NCBI RefSeq assembly: GCF_032854445.1 | Contig: NC_088302.1 | Coordinates: 11,343,338-11,407,337, forward strand | DNA length: 64,000 nucleotides | Origin: Liolophura sinensis | Lineage: Eukaryota; Mollusca; Polyplacophora; Chitonida; Chitonidae | Direction of reading: 5' to 3' | Part shown: one piece after another, positions 1-14,500 of the stretch | Numbering within the stretch: the first letter of the stretch is position 1 | Layout: each line of letters opens with the position of its first letter | Position numbers and translations under genes: made by a program | Notes under the pieces: model-generated | Databases searched by the model: none | Seen by the model: only the letters and a program-made list of their open reading frames with translations | What the model was told of the DNA's origin: nothing

Positions 1-560
1 GAAAATCAGCGAGGGGGACATTACCACAGGATTACAGGTGCTTAGAGATTTTAGTGTTATCTTTACATCCTGGTATCAGTCAGGGTCACATTACCAAAGG
101 ATTACAGGTCATCTAGAGTTGGTTTATATCCTGATATCGGTCAGGGTCACATTACCAAAGGATTACAGGTCATCTAGAGTTGGCTTACATCCTGATATTG
201 GCCAGTCGCACATTACCACAGGATTACAAGTGCTAGTAGGGTTATCTTACATCCTGATATCATTCATAGCCACATTACCACACAATTGCTGTACATGTGT
301 TCATAGATTGCAGTGTTATCTTACACTTGATATCACACAGACATTGTCACAAAATTACATATGTTTATAGATTGTATTGTCATCTCTATATGCTGGTATC
401 ATCAGGGAACATTACCACAGGGTTACAGGTGCCTATAGGGTCATCTTACATCCTGATATCATTCAGGGAGACGTTACCACAGGCTTACTGTATATATGTT
501 ATATGCGCCTACATGTATATGTTACATTGTTATCTTATTCCCTGATATCAGTGAGGGGGA
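1..560. repeat. Tandem array, ~61-62 bp unit (about 8 copies)
   Basis: The words ACATTACCA(C/A)AGGATTACAGGT and TACATCCTGATATC recur every 61-70 bp. CATTACCA occurs at about 19, 89, 150, 211, 273 and 410, with a variant at 472. Copies decay toward 560 and the array probably continues upstream of the window. Open frames across it are by-products of the repeat. Confidence 0.85.
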
Positions 561-3500
561 TTGTGCATATTCAGCTGATTTCACACACATTAATTCTCCT
601 TAAACAAGCTAATCAAGTCCGGTCACATTTGGGTTCTTTTTATTCAGACTCACTGCTTGTCCAGTTATTCTCAAAGATACATACATGTAAAAAAAATGAC
701 ACATACGGTGTACATATATCATAAATATGCACATAAATTACTCTAACACTGTAACAAACGTTGAAGTAAAACTGTGCATATAAATATCTCAATGATTTAT
801 TAGGCTAATTAAAGGTGAGTTGTAGGGCTTAAGTTGATCATTCCCTTCAAATTTTAGGTGATGCTATTGTGTATAATGTCATGCCACACATACATCACAT
901 TTTATAGTGATAAATAAATATGTGTAATAAGGGGATTTGTATTGTTTACTGATGCCCTGTTTAATTAGCTAAAATGGTTAATTTTATTTCATAATTTTGA
1001 GGATCTTTTGCTGGCAAAATAATTGCCACACACCTTTATGAATGAGTATTATTGATGGTGTCTGTCATTGCATTGGTTTCCAGGCTAACTGTTGTAAAAC
1101 ACAAATAATTTGCATCAGCTGGCATATGCATACAGCACGGAAGTGCACGACAGGTGAAACTCAAGTAACAATGCTAAAATGTTTGAGCTTTCACTTTGGG
1201 TGTGTAATGCTGCTGTTAGTTCTGTGGCATATGTGTGAGTTGTGCACTTGTGGCTGTGGACAGGGGCTTTGTGGAGACTGTCCCTCAGCTTTTGTGTCCC
1301 AGGTGTAACAGCAGGTATTAGAGTTCAGGTAGACACATAGGTACAGGTGTAAACCTTCAGACCCTTAAACATCCAGGCACTCTGGGGTGTAGTGTTTAAT
1401 CCTCACCAAGCCTGCTTCGATGTTAACTTCAAACTTCATCTGTTTCCCAGCTCTTGGATGCAGGATGCTACATAGACAACACAGGTTTTCATTTGTTTAA
1501 TTTGACACTTTAGCCTGGTGGTTAGGCTCTCCTGCTTTTTGCACTGCAGAGCAAAGGTGTGCACAGTTTGATCTGCTTTTAAAACTTGCCGTGGAAAGCT
1601 GTACGTGTTTTGCTGTGGTTGTGATCATGGATTCTGATCATGAGATGGAATATCGTCTTCATGACGTCATTTGTGTGAGTTAATTATTCATCCATCTACA
1701 AGAATTTGCGGTCATTTCATTGGAACCACCATTGGTTTCTCTGGCCAAATTCCTTTCCTTGACAGTGTCTACCTGATCAGTGGGTTTCAAACTTTTCCCC
1801 GATGGGGATATATTTGTAAACCGGGAAATCTTTTAACCCTAGCTTCGACAGTGGGGGATAACTGGTTTAATTCAGAAAGTATTTGTTTATCTCTTGACCC
1901 TCATTCCCTGTCAGTGTCTGATGTTAATGTTCAAGAACGGTTGAGTGTGAATTTGTGGTTTTTGTCCGTTTGCGATATTCCATGTAAACTGGGAAATCCT
2001 GTATCCCCGACTCTAACAGTGGTTGATACGTGTTAATGCTACATACTTGTATGGCTCGATGAATTCTCTGTGACTTTGGACTCCCTGGTATCCTGAGTTG
2101 TGGCTATGAATTTCATACACATGGTAAGAAGCTGTGGACTTTATTTCCTTACCCACCTTGGTTTTTGGAACCTGTTCTACACTAGTGACCCCCTCAATCA
2201 GTGAGCCAGTGGCAAACCTGTGAGTGTATGTTAATTACAGTGAATACTATATACAACTCAAGTATGTCAACAAATAACAACAACAACAACAACATTCCTT
2301 CCACGGAAAACTACTGTAGCTCCGTCAACTTGTTTGTATCGACAGCTGAACATGCCATGAAGGTAAGACATGGTTGAGGTGATAGTCTGCTTGGCTCTCT
2401 CTTCTCTGGTTTCTTGTCTTTCCACTACAACAGAATCTGGGATTTGATTATTCATTTGGTTGTGGATCAATACTTGCTATAGTTTTCTGTCTGAGACTTG
2501 CAACATTTGTTTGAAATATTTTGCTAATATTTTGTTGTTTTTTTTTGAATGTCTGTACATTTTTGCTTTCTGTTTTTTTTGTGTGTTTTTTAAAGTGTGC
2601 TTTTTCCCCACTCTCATTTCATCATAAATGAATAAGTTAAAGAGTTTAACATACTGTAAATCGTCAACTTTTTCAACCACTAAAGCCCTTTTTTCAGTGG
2701 AATTTATGCATACACTTATTATGAATAATGATGCTAAAAATGATTTGTTTGTGTCATTGAAGATGTGAACTTCATAAAACTGTGCAAATTATTTCTCTTC
2801 ACCCCACAGTTCTCTCAGAATGTTTCAAAATGTTGGTTGCAGAGCCAGTTGAAAAGGTTGAAGGGTTAGGGTACATACATGTATCACAGTGCATGAACCT
2901 TCAACATTCCACTGTCTCCACTCTTCAGGTGCCTTGTTGGCAATGTTAAAGTGGTCACCAGCATTTGTAGGGCCCTTTGTGTATTCTTACATAAAGTTTA
3001 TTAAAGATGACTTTTCCCGACAATATGACACACACATTGAATGTGCCCTGTAGGTTAAGGCTGAGCAATTCACGGTGATCTGTGTGTCAGTTATTTGCCA
3101 ATGGTTTACTTCTGACACCTGTCTTCCACTCATGGCACTGATTAAGTGCAGAAAACAGTTTTAAGCACCAATCAGTTATTTAATTTGAGACAGTTAGATG
3201 GCCGATTGTTAAGTTTTACTGTCTGAATAAATCTTTTGTGCTGCTACAAAGCGCCATTGTAAATAGCAAAGACTGCATGGGTTACCACATTTCCTTCAAA
3301 AACGTTTAACAAAAGTTCAGGAGTTAGTTGAAAAGCTATTGTTATTGAATTCTATAAGAGTATTGATTATAGACAGGTGTCCTCATTTTTATGTAGCAAT
3401 TTAGATGGTGGTTTTGGTATTACTAATCTAAGTTATGTAGCGTTTCACTGGAATTTAGAGGTTTGCTTCATATTACGTTTGGTACAATATATATTTATAA

Positions 3501-3998
3501 ACTTGTTGGCTCTTGACATTAAAATTAAGACTTCATCTGTTTTCACAGTTAATTTTTTAATATTTTGTCATATTTACCATAAGACTTGCAAGTACATTAG
3601 TATTTTCTTGAAAATAGTGTGCAGTGACATTAATTTCTATCTCTTTGTTATCTTCTTCACGGACCTCGTTTGCAGTGAGTCAAGAAACCTGTCTGTAGTA
3701 TCCAAAATAAAACTGAATCCTCTATAGTAAGAAGAAAAAGCATGTTGATCTTGATGACTTGATGTTATATATGTACAACTCTGTGTGAAGAATTTCCCTC
3801 ATTATATGGTATGGGTTGTATGGATTCATACCCGTATTCACTAGCTACTACTGTAGCTAACCCTCTGAGCAAACGTGAAATCCCAATAAAATATATAAAT
3901 ATATGTCAAATCTGAAAAACGTCAGTGCCACTATTGCGGTATGTAAATAGTGAGGTTGTCAGGATTTCCTAGATTGTTCACTTTGTATTCCTGTTCAG
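561..3998. other. Non-coding stretch, probably intron of gene 1
   Basis: I see no exon with good splice sites and a coiled-coil frame here. It holds a short AAC microsatellite (about 2277-2294), a perfect TGACGTCA palindrome (1662-1669) and a weak internal duplication around 1810-1850 and 1975-2025 (sharing AAAC(C/T)GGGAAATC). Because the first exon found begins with a phase-0 acceptor and no start codon context, this is most likely intron. Confidence 0.5.
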
Positions 3999-4105
3999 AA
4001 CCTGAAGGAGATGAAGAACCAGTACGACGAGAAGATACGAATGGCCGAGGAAGAAGTGGAAGAAATTCTCAATGAGAAAAACACTTTGGAATCTACTTAC
4101 AAAAA
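3999..4105 (+). CDS. Coiled-coil gene exon 1 (of those in window)
   Basis: Acceptor CTGTTCAG, donor GTGAGT. Phase 0 in, 2 bases carried out. It encodes NLKEMKNQYDEKIRMAEEEV and onward, typical coiled coil. It lacks an initiator context, so exons must exist upstream. Confidence 0.85.
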
Positions 4106-5474
4106 GTGAGTTGATACAGTGTTTCTGTTCTTCTGTTGTTATCGTGTTTGTGAGAAGAATTTAATACTCCCCTCTTGGTAATAGTACTGCTCTGTGAAAC
4201 GTGTTCATGCTTTTACCAGCATTTAACTGTGTCTGTAAGTCACTGAGTTTACAGAAAAAGCTATGCATGGATTTGGATAAAATTTTATTCACAGCTCTGA
4301 CCAATCCATGGAATTTATCTAGATCTGGATTCAGCAATATTTTCAATAATTAAAAGTTTTGTCCCTTTGTTTGTAGTGTGGGAATTTGTACATTTATCTG
4401 TGTCTGAAGCTGGCATTTTTTGATTTATAGCCATCTGTTTTTTTTGTTATGTTTACTAGTCATTACTTTTTTTGAGCTAACTTTTTTGGTTGGGTGATAA
4501 TCAGTTTATCCATAGAGTTCACATCTTAGTTTTCACACATGATTTTGTTGATTAAAAATCAGGAATGAGATAGATGTGCTGATTGGATTTTTTTGTGATT
4601 CAGACAGGTGTCTGAGCTGGTGAAGGAACGTCATGAGGCTCAGGCCAAAATGAAAACTGTGGAGGACCTCATGGCAGCCATGAAGGCTGAGAACGATACT
4701 CTGAAGGAAGATATGCTGACGAGGGAAGCAGCTCTGAACGAAACCATCTCTGGTTACAAAGGTAACACAGCCAAGGCTATGTCCTCATCTCAGTGAACAA
4801 AGCACATGTACATTGTGTCCACTACATATAAACCACACTTCAACAAACCATGTAGGACCCACCAAAACAACCCACATCATCACTACAAAACCACACCACA
4901 TACAGTAGCCTGTTACAAAACTGATTCACGACAAGCCACGTGTATCTACTACAGAACTATCCCTAAAGCTTGTGACAACCTTTTGATAAATCGAATGATG
5001 TTTGTTACTAAATCACTTTAATAAATCATAAGATATCGACTACAAAACCATCCTTTAATTGATAAATCGTATGGTCTCTGTTACTAAGCCACTTTGATAA
5101 ATCATTAGATATCTACTAGAAAACCACCCTTTGATGAATCGTATCATGTTTGCTACAAAACCACTGTGTGACAAACCACACACTGTCTACTACAAATTAT
5201 AAAGCCACATGTGTATAGTCTGGTAAAAGACAGCAGCATGACAACCGCATGGTGTCTCTCCTACAAAAACATCCTGTGACAATATGTCTACTACAGAACC
5301 ACCCCGTGACAATACATCCACTACAAAACCACAGCATGACAAGCTGCTGTTGGTATTGTTTGATGGTTTCTTTTTATTATTTAGTTCTTTTTATTATTTA
5401 GTTTTTTTTTCTTTAATCTTCTTGCCTCTCGCTTAATTGATTTAAACTGATCTTGCTTCATGGGTACAGTGGAA

Positions 5475-5537
<63 letters not shown>

Positions 5538-8500
5538 GCATATATATGTATGTATATATATAGACTGTAATGTTATTGGTTTGGAACACTTGCGTCATGT
5601 AATAACAAAATTGTATCAACAAATTATGAAAAGGTGTGAAGCCTTAATCATTCATTCTTCAACAGATTATCCGATTGTTAAAATATTTATCACTTATACT
5701 TATATCATACTTATATCATACTTTATAACCATGTCAGATGCATCATTTTTATCATAATAATGGCTTTACACTTTCTTGATAATAAATTCTGTTCTCCCTA
5801 ATTAGCTCAGTTGTATGAGTTATCATCAGAGAAGGATGAGCTGGAGGTCAAAGTGTCTCAGCTAACACGCAGCAACAAGCTGCAAAAGGTTGAGATTGAC
5901 AGGCTGGAGGCGGAGCTAGCTGCCAAGGAGAGGACCCTGGCAGATGTGACTGAAGAGCTGGAGTATACTAAACTGCAGCTGTCTGAGGAGGAAAAGACAT
6001 TGCAACGACAGATTGACTCCCTCAGTGAACAGGTAGGTTTGTAATATTAAAAATTTGCTAATTACACCTGAGCTGAAAGTGTCAAAAATTCCTGGTTTTA
6101 TTGTTTTATTGTAATATATTTTGTCATTTAATGTATGGACATATTTTTTTGACGGTTGTGGGGATCAGGCTGTGATTTAGTAGTTAGAGATCCCTGCCTC
6201 CTGTTGCTAGGACACATCAGGTACGGGTTCAAACCCGGCCTTGGACATGGATTAGTAGATTGTTTGTCATTCCTTGTTGACAGCAGGCAGTTGACGACAC
6301 TCGTGTGGCAGTTTGTACGGTCAAATATTCATTTGAGACCTCTCCTACCAATATGGCATGCATATATATCTATAGGTGGAAAGTTCATCAGTAACTTACC
6401 AAAAGTCGGTAGTTTACTCTTTATCGCTTGTTTACTCATGGCCCTCTGGTTTCTTCCAACCATAAAAGTATATGCAATCATACAAGTGAAAAATTTGTGA
6501 GAGCAGTCAAATAAATTAATAGATTAATAGAGTTTGTCACGCTGCACTGAAGACCCTTTCACTTCTACATTGGCAGGCAGGTTTGTGAGTGGAAAAAAAA
6601 CAGGTCATAGCCTATAGGAAACCCTTGCATATTTATTTTGTTGAAAATATTTTAGGAAATTAACACTTTTGGCAGTGGTACTTTCATATCATTTAACGTG
6701 CACAGTAGAGTATTAATTGTAAGAATATAGGGAGAAAAACAGCCTGTACAGAATGTCTCTGTTTGTTTTGAATGACCAGTATTTTTGTACATACCAGCTT
6801 CTGTTGAACATCTCATACTTGCAATTAGTATCATATTGAAACTTTTTTATGTATAAAATAAAGACAGTTCTAATAGCTCTAGACAAATCTGTATCCTTTA
6901 TAAGATGAACAGTTGGCTTTAGCAGGTTGGCACATTTTTTAAAAGTTAAAGTAAATTATGCTGTAAATGACTTAGAGCTGATTCTTATGAGCACTTGGGG
7001 TTGGCATTCCGAGGGGGTTAGCATGCCAGCACAGAGCACTGTGTGGTTGGTGTGAGTCCAGCTCATTTTGGCTTCTTCTCTGGCCTTGTGTCGGAAGGCC
7101 TGCAGCAACCTGTGGATTGTCGTGGGTTTCCTCCGGACTAGCATTTCCCGGTTTCCTTCCACCATAATGCTGACCACCGTTGTATTAGTGAAATATTCTT
7201 GAGAACGGCCTAAAACACCAATCAAACAAATAAATAAATATTATGCGCACTGCTTTAGGTAAGTGAAAAAGCATTAATTAAAATATGTGCGATCAATAAG
7301 AAATCAATACATGATACTAGTAAAGTTATTCACCTGGCTAGCCTACATGGGATTCACAGCCTGAGTAAGTTGTTGGGTACCTAGGGTTTGCCAGCAGCTG
7401 TGGCTGTGGGGTATTGATTTTGATTTCAGTGTCAGCGTGTGTAAAGCTGTGACAATTGACCAGCCCTAAAGGCATACATGTATATGTAAGAAACGTGTAT
7501 GACTTGTATGCACATGATACATGTAAAGTGCATATACAGGCGCATGTGATGATAGCTTGTGACATAATAATCCACCTGGGGGGACAGGTAAAAACTAGCC
7601 TTCAGTGATGCACACCTCCAATTAGCTGGACATTTTGCAGTGATTAATCTGACCAGGTATGCGTTATTGAAGTAGTAGGATGCACCAGAAAATAAATATG
7701 GTACGTTTACATGTAGCCGATTCATATGTGTGTAGGTGTGCATGCAGAGATGAACATTACTCGTGGATTTCAGCCTTTTTACTGCCATGTTGGCAACATG
7801 TAATAAATACTAAAATGTACACCTGTGAACTTCCACTGGCATGGATACTGGAAAACTTTCTGTAGATCGTTTTGGTTTTAGTGTTTTTATGCAAGCTTTG
7901 AAATTGAAAGCCAGATGGGTTCTTTGTTTTGATGATAATCTCATGGGATATGCAGTTCTCTTAATTTCAGTGATTCGGTGAGGCAGCACAATATGACGAC
8001 ATTGTATCTGCCTGCTACAAGGAATCACTGTTGTGATATGACCAAAACCCAATAAATTAAACAAACAGACATGCTTGTATGTTTGTAACTTATGTGTGTA
8101 TATGTGTATGTATTTGTAACCAGATGTATGTATTTGTAACATGCATGTGTGTATTTGTAACATGCATGTATGTGTTTGTACTCTGTATATCATCCTGTGT
8201 ATTTACAGACTAGAAATCTAGAAGCAGATGTGGAGGTTTGGCAGGATAAGTATCAGGCCCTCTGTGAGGAGAAGGTGTCCATAGAAGAAAAGGTGACAGC
8301 AGCCAATCAGGAAGTCGTCAAGTCTAAAGCCAAATCAGCAGAGGAAGACGAGAAAAAGGTGTGGCTAGCCCTTCGTTAAGTATGCCTAATTCAACATGTT
8401 TATTACTAAACCTTTTAAACATGTATATGGTAGAACTTGTATTGCTGCCTTTCTGCTATCCCCTGCTCAGCCTTTTCGTTTGTTTGTTTGCCTGTGGCCT

Positions 8501-11500
8501 TAAGCACTTCTTCTCAATGCAACCTCTCCTGCAGTTTTCAGGAGACTTTCCTGAAAGTGTTTAGATGCATAGAGGATGATACAACCATCTGTATGTGCTT
8601 TTTAGTTCCCATTCTCGGAATTATTATATAAGTTACCACTATTTGAGGATGGAGTCTGGATTTCACAAGAATACAGCTTTTAAAAGGTTTCACAAAAACT
8701 TTGCAGGTATTATGGTGAACATGTGGAGTTGTGAAATGCATCATTTGTTTATGAAGAGTTGTCAAAGGGTCATAACCCAGCTCCATTTCATATGTACAGC
8801 CAGGAATATGTCATCTCATTGCTACTTTTCTTCATGTCCTATATTATTTGTTGGTGTTAAAAGATTTTGCACTGAGAGAGGAATTATTTCGGCTACAGGT
8901 AGAAATAGAAATGTACTCTGCACATGTACTTTACAATATTTATACCTTATTACCACTGTTTGAAATGACCTTTTCAGCCCTTGACTTTTTCAATAATTTC
9001 ATGTTACTTTTAATACATGTATCTATATTTTTTCTTTTTTCGGAAGACATCTCTTCTGGAACATGCCCTTGAGGACCGTGAGATTGAGGTGAGAACATTG
9101 ACCAAACACTTCCAAGAGTCAGAGGCAGAGTTAGAACAGACAAAACAGCAGCTTCTGTTGGAAACAGAACGTAATGCTGATATCACAAAACAAGTAAGTA
9201 CCGGATATTCTCCATATGTAGATCACACCTCATTTATTAAGTTTTCATTTCTTACTTTACACAAGACATATTTTGTGAGAATAACCAAATATAACCGTAA
9301 ACCCTGATTTTAACAAAACAATAATTTAAGTTGTAAAAATATAGAAAATAAAATAAAAGTGTTCTAACTTTTGTAATATTGTTTTGAGAAAAAAGGTCAA
9401 TGCCCGTATTGAAAAGTGTTGTTTAGTCGTGAAAAACAACTGGCTTATTTCTTCATTCTTCAGTTGGAGAGCCTACAACAAGAGTTGCAAGAGAAACGGA
9501 AGTTTGCTGAGAGTCAGAACATGTCAGAGAAAGAACAGTTAAAACAGTTGACCAGTCTGAAGGAGGCCCTAGAGGGAGTGACCCAGGAATTGCACAAATC
9601 TAAAGCTACGGTATGATTGATATCGTGTATTAGCTTGGCAAACCATAACGGTTTAATATGTTAAATTAAAAGCAAGATAATGGTTATGTGTATTGTGTAT
9701 TTAGTGAAAGTACTTGTAAGAATAGCCTTGTGTCCAATGGAACACATGCCAGTTTATTTACCAGCAGTTGTAGTTTAGTACGTCTCCACAGTAACTTACC
9801 ACCACACTATTGAAAGCACAGTACATTCTGCAGACTTCATACCACACTATTAAAAGCTCAGTACATTCTTCAAACTTTATACCACACTATTGAAAGCACA
9901 ATACATTCTTCAAACTTTATACCATACTATTGAAAGCGCAATATATTCTTCAAACTTCATCCCACACTATTGGAAGCACAATTCATTCTTCAAACTTCAT
10001 ACCACACTATTGAAAGCACCATGCATTCTTCGAACTTCATACCACACTATTGAAAGCACAATAAATTCTTCAAACTTCATACCCCACTATTGAAAGCACA
10101 ATACATTCTTCAGACTTCATACCACACTATTGAAAGCACAATACATTCTTCAAACTTGATTCCACACTATTGAAAGCACAATACATTCTTCAAACTTCAT
10201 ACCACACTATTGAAAGCACAATACGTTCTTCAGACTTCATACCACACTATTGAAAGCACAATACATTCTTCAAACTTCATACAAAATCTGGATGAACCAT
10301 AGTCATGCATTCCATACCAGGATGATGCGTATAGTACCTGCAAGCCTTCAGGCTCTCCGTGTTCCCACTACATATTACTCACAGCTGGGATGCTAATGTG
10401 TCTTAATTGTTTTCTTTTAAACAGTTAGAAGATACACAGAATGAGGTAACATTTGTGAAATCTGGAATTTTATGTTCGGAAAATTGAGTTATGTTTTGGT
10501 GACAATTTCGGTTGGTTTTTCTTATTTATTTGTTGATTGTGATAGAAGTTGGAGTTTGATATTGCTACACAGATTGCTATATCCTTCCATAGCAATTTAA
10601 GAAACAAGTAAAAAAAAGTTCATTTTTGTTTTGATTTATTTTATAGCTGGAAAAGTTTGGGTTTTGTTTTGTTTTACAGCTGGAAAAACTAGAAGTTATC
10701 CTGCTCTTGGATATTTTAGGATTGTTATTATTATCATTTTTTTTTCATGGTAATGGAGAAGATGGTATTCAATCGTGGTGAAGAAATGTGTGGTTTACCA
10801 AAGGAAAGATGGAATTTTGTCTTGGTGTTGGATTGTCATATTTAAATGTCTGGAGAAAGTGGAATTGACCTTGGTTTAGAGATTACCTTTTTATTACATT
10901 AACATTTTTAGGAAGGGTTTAATACCTTGCCAGAAAAGTTTGTGTTCATTGCACCAGTTGACACACTTTCATTCCTGCAGGACATCCTTCCAGAGAGTTC
11001 CAGGGGTAATTAAGCAAGTTGAACTTGAAGCTTGTTTAACAGTAGTTGATCGTGATGTTCTGTCTTCAGTATTAAGTGGTGGACTTGAGGACGAGCTACA
11101 TAGATGGTCCAAATGACAGTATAATGTATTGTTTTCTTCTGTGATGTTGCAGTGTGTGTGTACTTTATGTATGTTTTATGAGCACACATGCACTGATGCA
11201 TTCTTCAAACCTCATACCACACTATTGAAAGCACACTGATAATTGTGACGTAATAAAGGAAAGAACAAATTCACAGAGTTCACAGCTTTGGACTGTCTTG
11301 GTACAGACGGAAAGGAGTTTTTACGAATTCCATGTTTAGCTGACAGAAAAACTGGATATTGAAAAATGCTGGAAAGTGGTTGTGCTGAACCGTAGCCTGA
11401 ACAGTGTTCTTACTCTACCAGAGGAATGATGGACAATTTCCATGTTCATCCTGGGGAACCCTAGATATTGTCCATGCTCATCCATTGAAACCCTGGATAG

Positions 11501-14500
11501 TGTCCATACTCGTCCATTGAAACCTGGATAGTGTCCATGTTCATTCATGGAAACCCTGGACAGTGTCCATACTCATCCATGGAAACCCTGGACAGTGTCC
11601 ATACTCATCCATGAAAACCCTTGACAGTTTCCATGCTTATCCACTGAAACCCTTGACATTGTCCATGCTCATCCATTGAAACTTTTGACAGTGTCCATAC
11701 TCATCCATGGAAACCCTGAATGGTGTCCATGCTTATCCATAGAAACCCTGGGGTTCTTACAGTGTTCTTACTCTACCAGAGGAATGATGGACAATTTCCA
11801 TGTTCATCCTGGGGAACCCTAGATATTGTCCATACTCGTCCATTGAAACCTGGATAGTGTCCATGTTCATCCACGGAAACCCTTCACAGTGTCCATACTC
11901 ATCCATGGAAACCCTGGACAGTGTCCATACTCATCCATGAAAACCCTTGACAGTTTCCATGCTTATCCACTGAAACCCTTGACAGTGTCCATGCTCATCC
12001 ATTGAAACTTTTGACAGTGTCCATGCTCATCCATTGAAACCCTTGACAGTGTCCATGTTCATCCATTGAAACCCTTGACATTGTCCATGCTCATCCATTG
12101 AAACCCTTGCCAGTGTCCATACTCATCCATGGAAACCCTGAATGGTGTCCATGCTTATCCATAGAAACCCTGGATAGTTTCCATGCTTGTCCATGGAAAC
12201 CCTGGGCAGTGTTCATTGTCTGTAATTAGATTGTAAGAAACATCACATTGCGAAGATAACAAAACTTATCCCTTAAAATCCTTAAAGGAATCCAAATTCT
12301 CCATGTTCTTTCCAAGGCAAAGCTTTGATAATCTGTGGGTGAGCGGGCATGTCTTAGGCACTTTATCATCAGTGATATCTTGAGAAATCTGTCCATGTAG
12401 TTGATTGACTTGCATTTTGTAAACTTTTTTCATTGTTTCATATGCCAGTTAACAAATTTCAGTATGGCTTCTTTAGGCCTGTTTAAGTATACATGTTTAC
12501 CGTTATAACTGTGTACAGAGCTATGAAGGCCTGGGAAATAGAAGGCTGCATCTGAAATATAGCCTGACACTGCCATAGTTTGGAGATTTTTTGGACTCGT
12601 TGTTACTAAGGCTTATGCTTTTGACAGGTAAAAAAGGTACAGGTGGACTTGAGCCTAGAGAAGGACAAGACCTCCCGTCTGGAAGAACACTTGGCCAAAG
12701 TCCAGCAGCAAAAGCAGCAGGAATCCGAAGCTTTGCAGCGTAGTCCAGAGAAAGTAGTGCCAGACATGTCACCAATGTATCACTCCACCCCAGCCTCCAC
12801 AGACCTACGCAACTGGGACCTAGAACAGGAGCGAGACCGGCTTAAAGGGGAGCTGTCTGTAAGTCGTGCGTTGTTATATGTTTGTATAATCATCATCTCT
12901 TATTGGAGGTCGGAGTTCAGTCAAGTCATGCTTTAAGTTTGGAAATTAACAGTCTTTCATACATCAGGTGATACATCAGTTAGAGGCTAGATCAGACACT
13001 GATCTCCCATGTGCATGCACTGTGATTGAGTGGAATGCCCTTTATGGTGTCTTGCTCATGGCAAAGTGAAGCGAAAGTTTAACCATTAGCAAACAATCAA
13101 ACAAACCTAACTTAAAAGATATATCTTTTATGCTAACATTTTTAGGGGACTCTAAGGCTGTTTGGATGATGCTGAAAATTTGTTTTACCCCTAGTTAAAC
13201 TCTTAGTTTCATTGTTGGCTCAGCTGGGAATTTTTGGAGGTTTGTTGTTATCAGTGGCTATATGACATATTGCTACATGATCGATTGATTCACCAGGTTT
13301 ATTGGGGATGCCAATTTGCAGTTCTCTGTTTACAAGAGTGACATCTTTTTATGCCAGTTATCTACAGTTTAACATGCCTCAGTTGATCTATGCAGTAAAG
13401 CAAAATATAGATGACAATAACCTGATGTCTGATGAATTTCAGGAGTTTAGCTGCCATATAGGACAAAAATAAAGAAGTACAGCTCGTAGCCTACCTGATG
13501 TCAATTTGTAAAAGATTTAAACAAAGCTAATGTATATTGAAAATACATCAACCTCAAATCTGTTGTTATTAGACTTCGTGTTCATCTGCCATTTGTGTTT
13601 GCAGCAAATTCTCTCTTTGGTGGAGACTCAGAGAGGGGAGATAACTGAGTTGAGGAGTCAGCTGGTTCTCTGACTCAGGAGTTGACACTGGAGAGAGAAA
13701 CAGCAAGTCAGCTGACAGCGGACAAATCTGACCTTGAGCAACATCTGCAGGTGACCTTCATTATTCACACTTTGAACCAAGGAATATATAAAAGCATTTA
13801 CTCAGTTAGTCTTTTAAAACCAAGTTTTTTCATTTATATGCATATGTTGAGAATTAGGTTGTATTTTTCATGGCAGTCCATTTATTTATTCATTCATAAT
13901 CTTATTTATTGTATTTCCTTCGTCGTTTCTATATTTCACTTGTGATTTCAATGAACATAAAATCAACAACTTATTCCCCTCACTCACACATTGTTAGAAT
14001 GATAGAATTTATTTGATTTATTTATTTGATTGATGTTTTATGGTGTACTCAAAAGTATTTCACTTATGTGTCGGCAGCCAGCATTATGGTGCGAAGAAAC
14101 TGGGCCTAGCCCCGGGGGAAACCCATGACCATCCGCAGGCTGCTGGCAGACCTTCCCACGTACGGACATGATAGAACTGAGTTGAATTTATTTAGTGAGC
14201 ATAAATCCTGTGAATAGGTACACATATTTCCAGCTTTCATTGAGCTGTGGGAAAGTGGTGGAAAGTCATCCCATTTTACATACAGTATCAATGTTGTTGA
14301 CATACATTGTTCATTGTTTTCTTGACATTTTTGTTCAGTGCTGCCTAGAAGAAAAGGATGAACTTTACATGCAAAAGGAGAAATGTGATCGAGATTTAGA
14401 GAAATTAGAACAGTATCTTCATGACATCATCACAAAGTTTGACCTGGAGGCGAGACAGCAGCATGGCAACTTCCAGCGCAGCTATGCGCATTTGGGACCA

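Noticed and set aside
38-724. Overlapping open frames at the window start
   Set aside because: They are produced by a ~61-bp tandem repeat with no stop in some frames; composition is not protein-like.
6652-8193. Reverse-strand open frames in intron 3
   Set aside because: No splice sites, family resemblance or coding bias; the region contains SINE and simple repeats.
9798-12215. CRISPR-like arrays
   Set aside because: The repeats are directly abutting with no unique spacers, and the sequence is a eukaryotic intron.
13664-13678. A very short intron explaining the frame break in exon 9
   Set aside because: A GT...AG pair exists but would define an intron of about 14 bp, far below any workable size.
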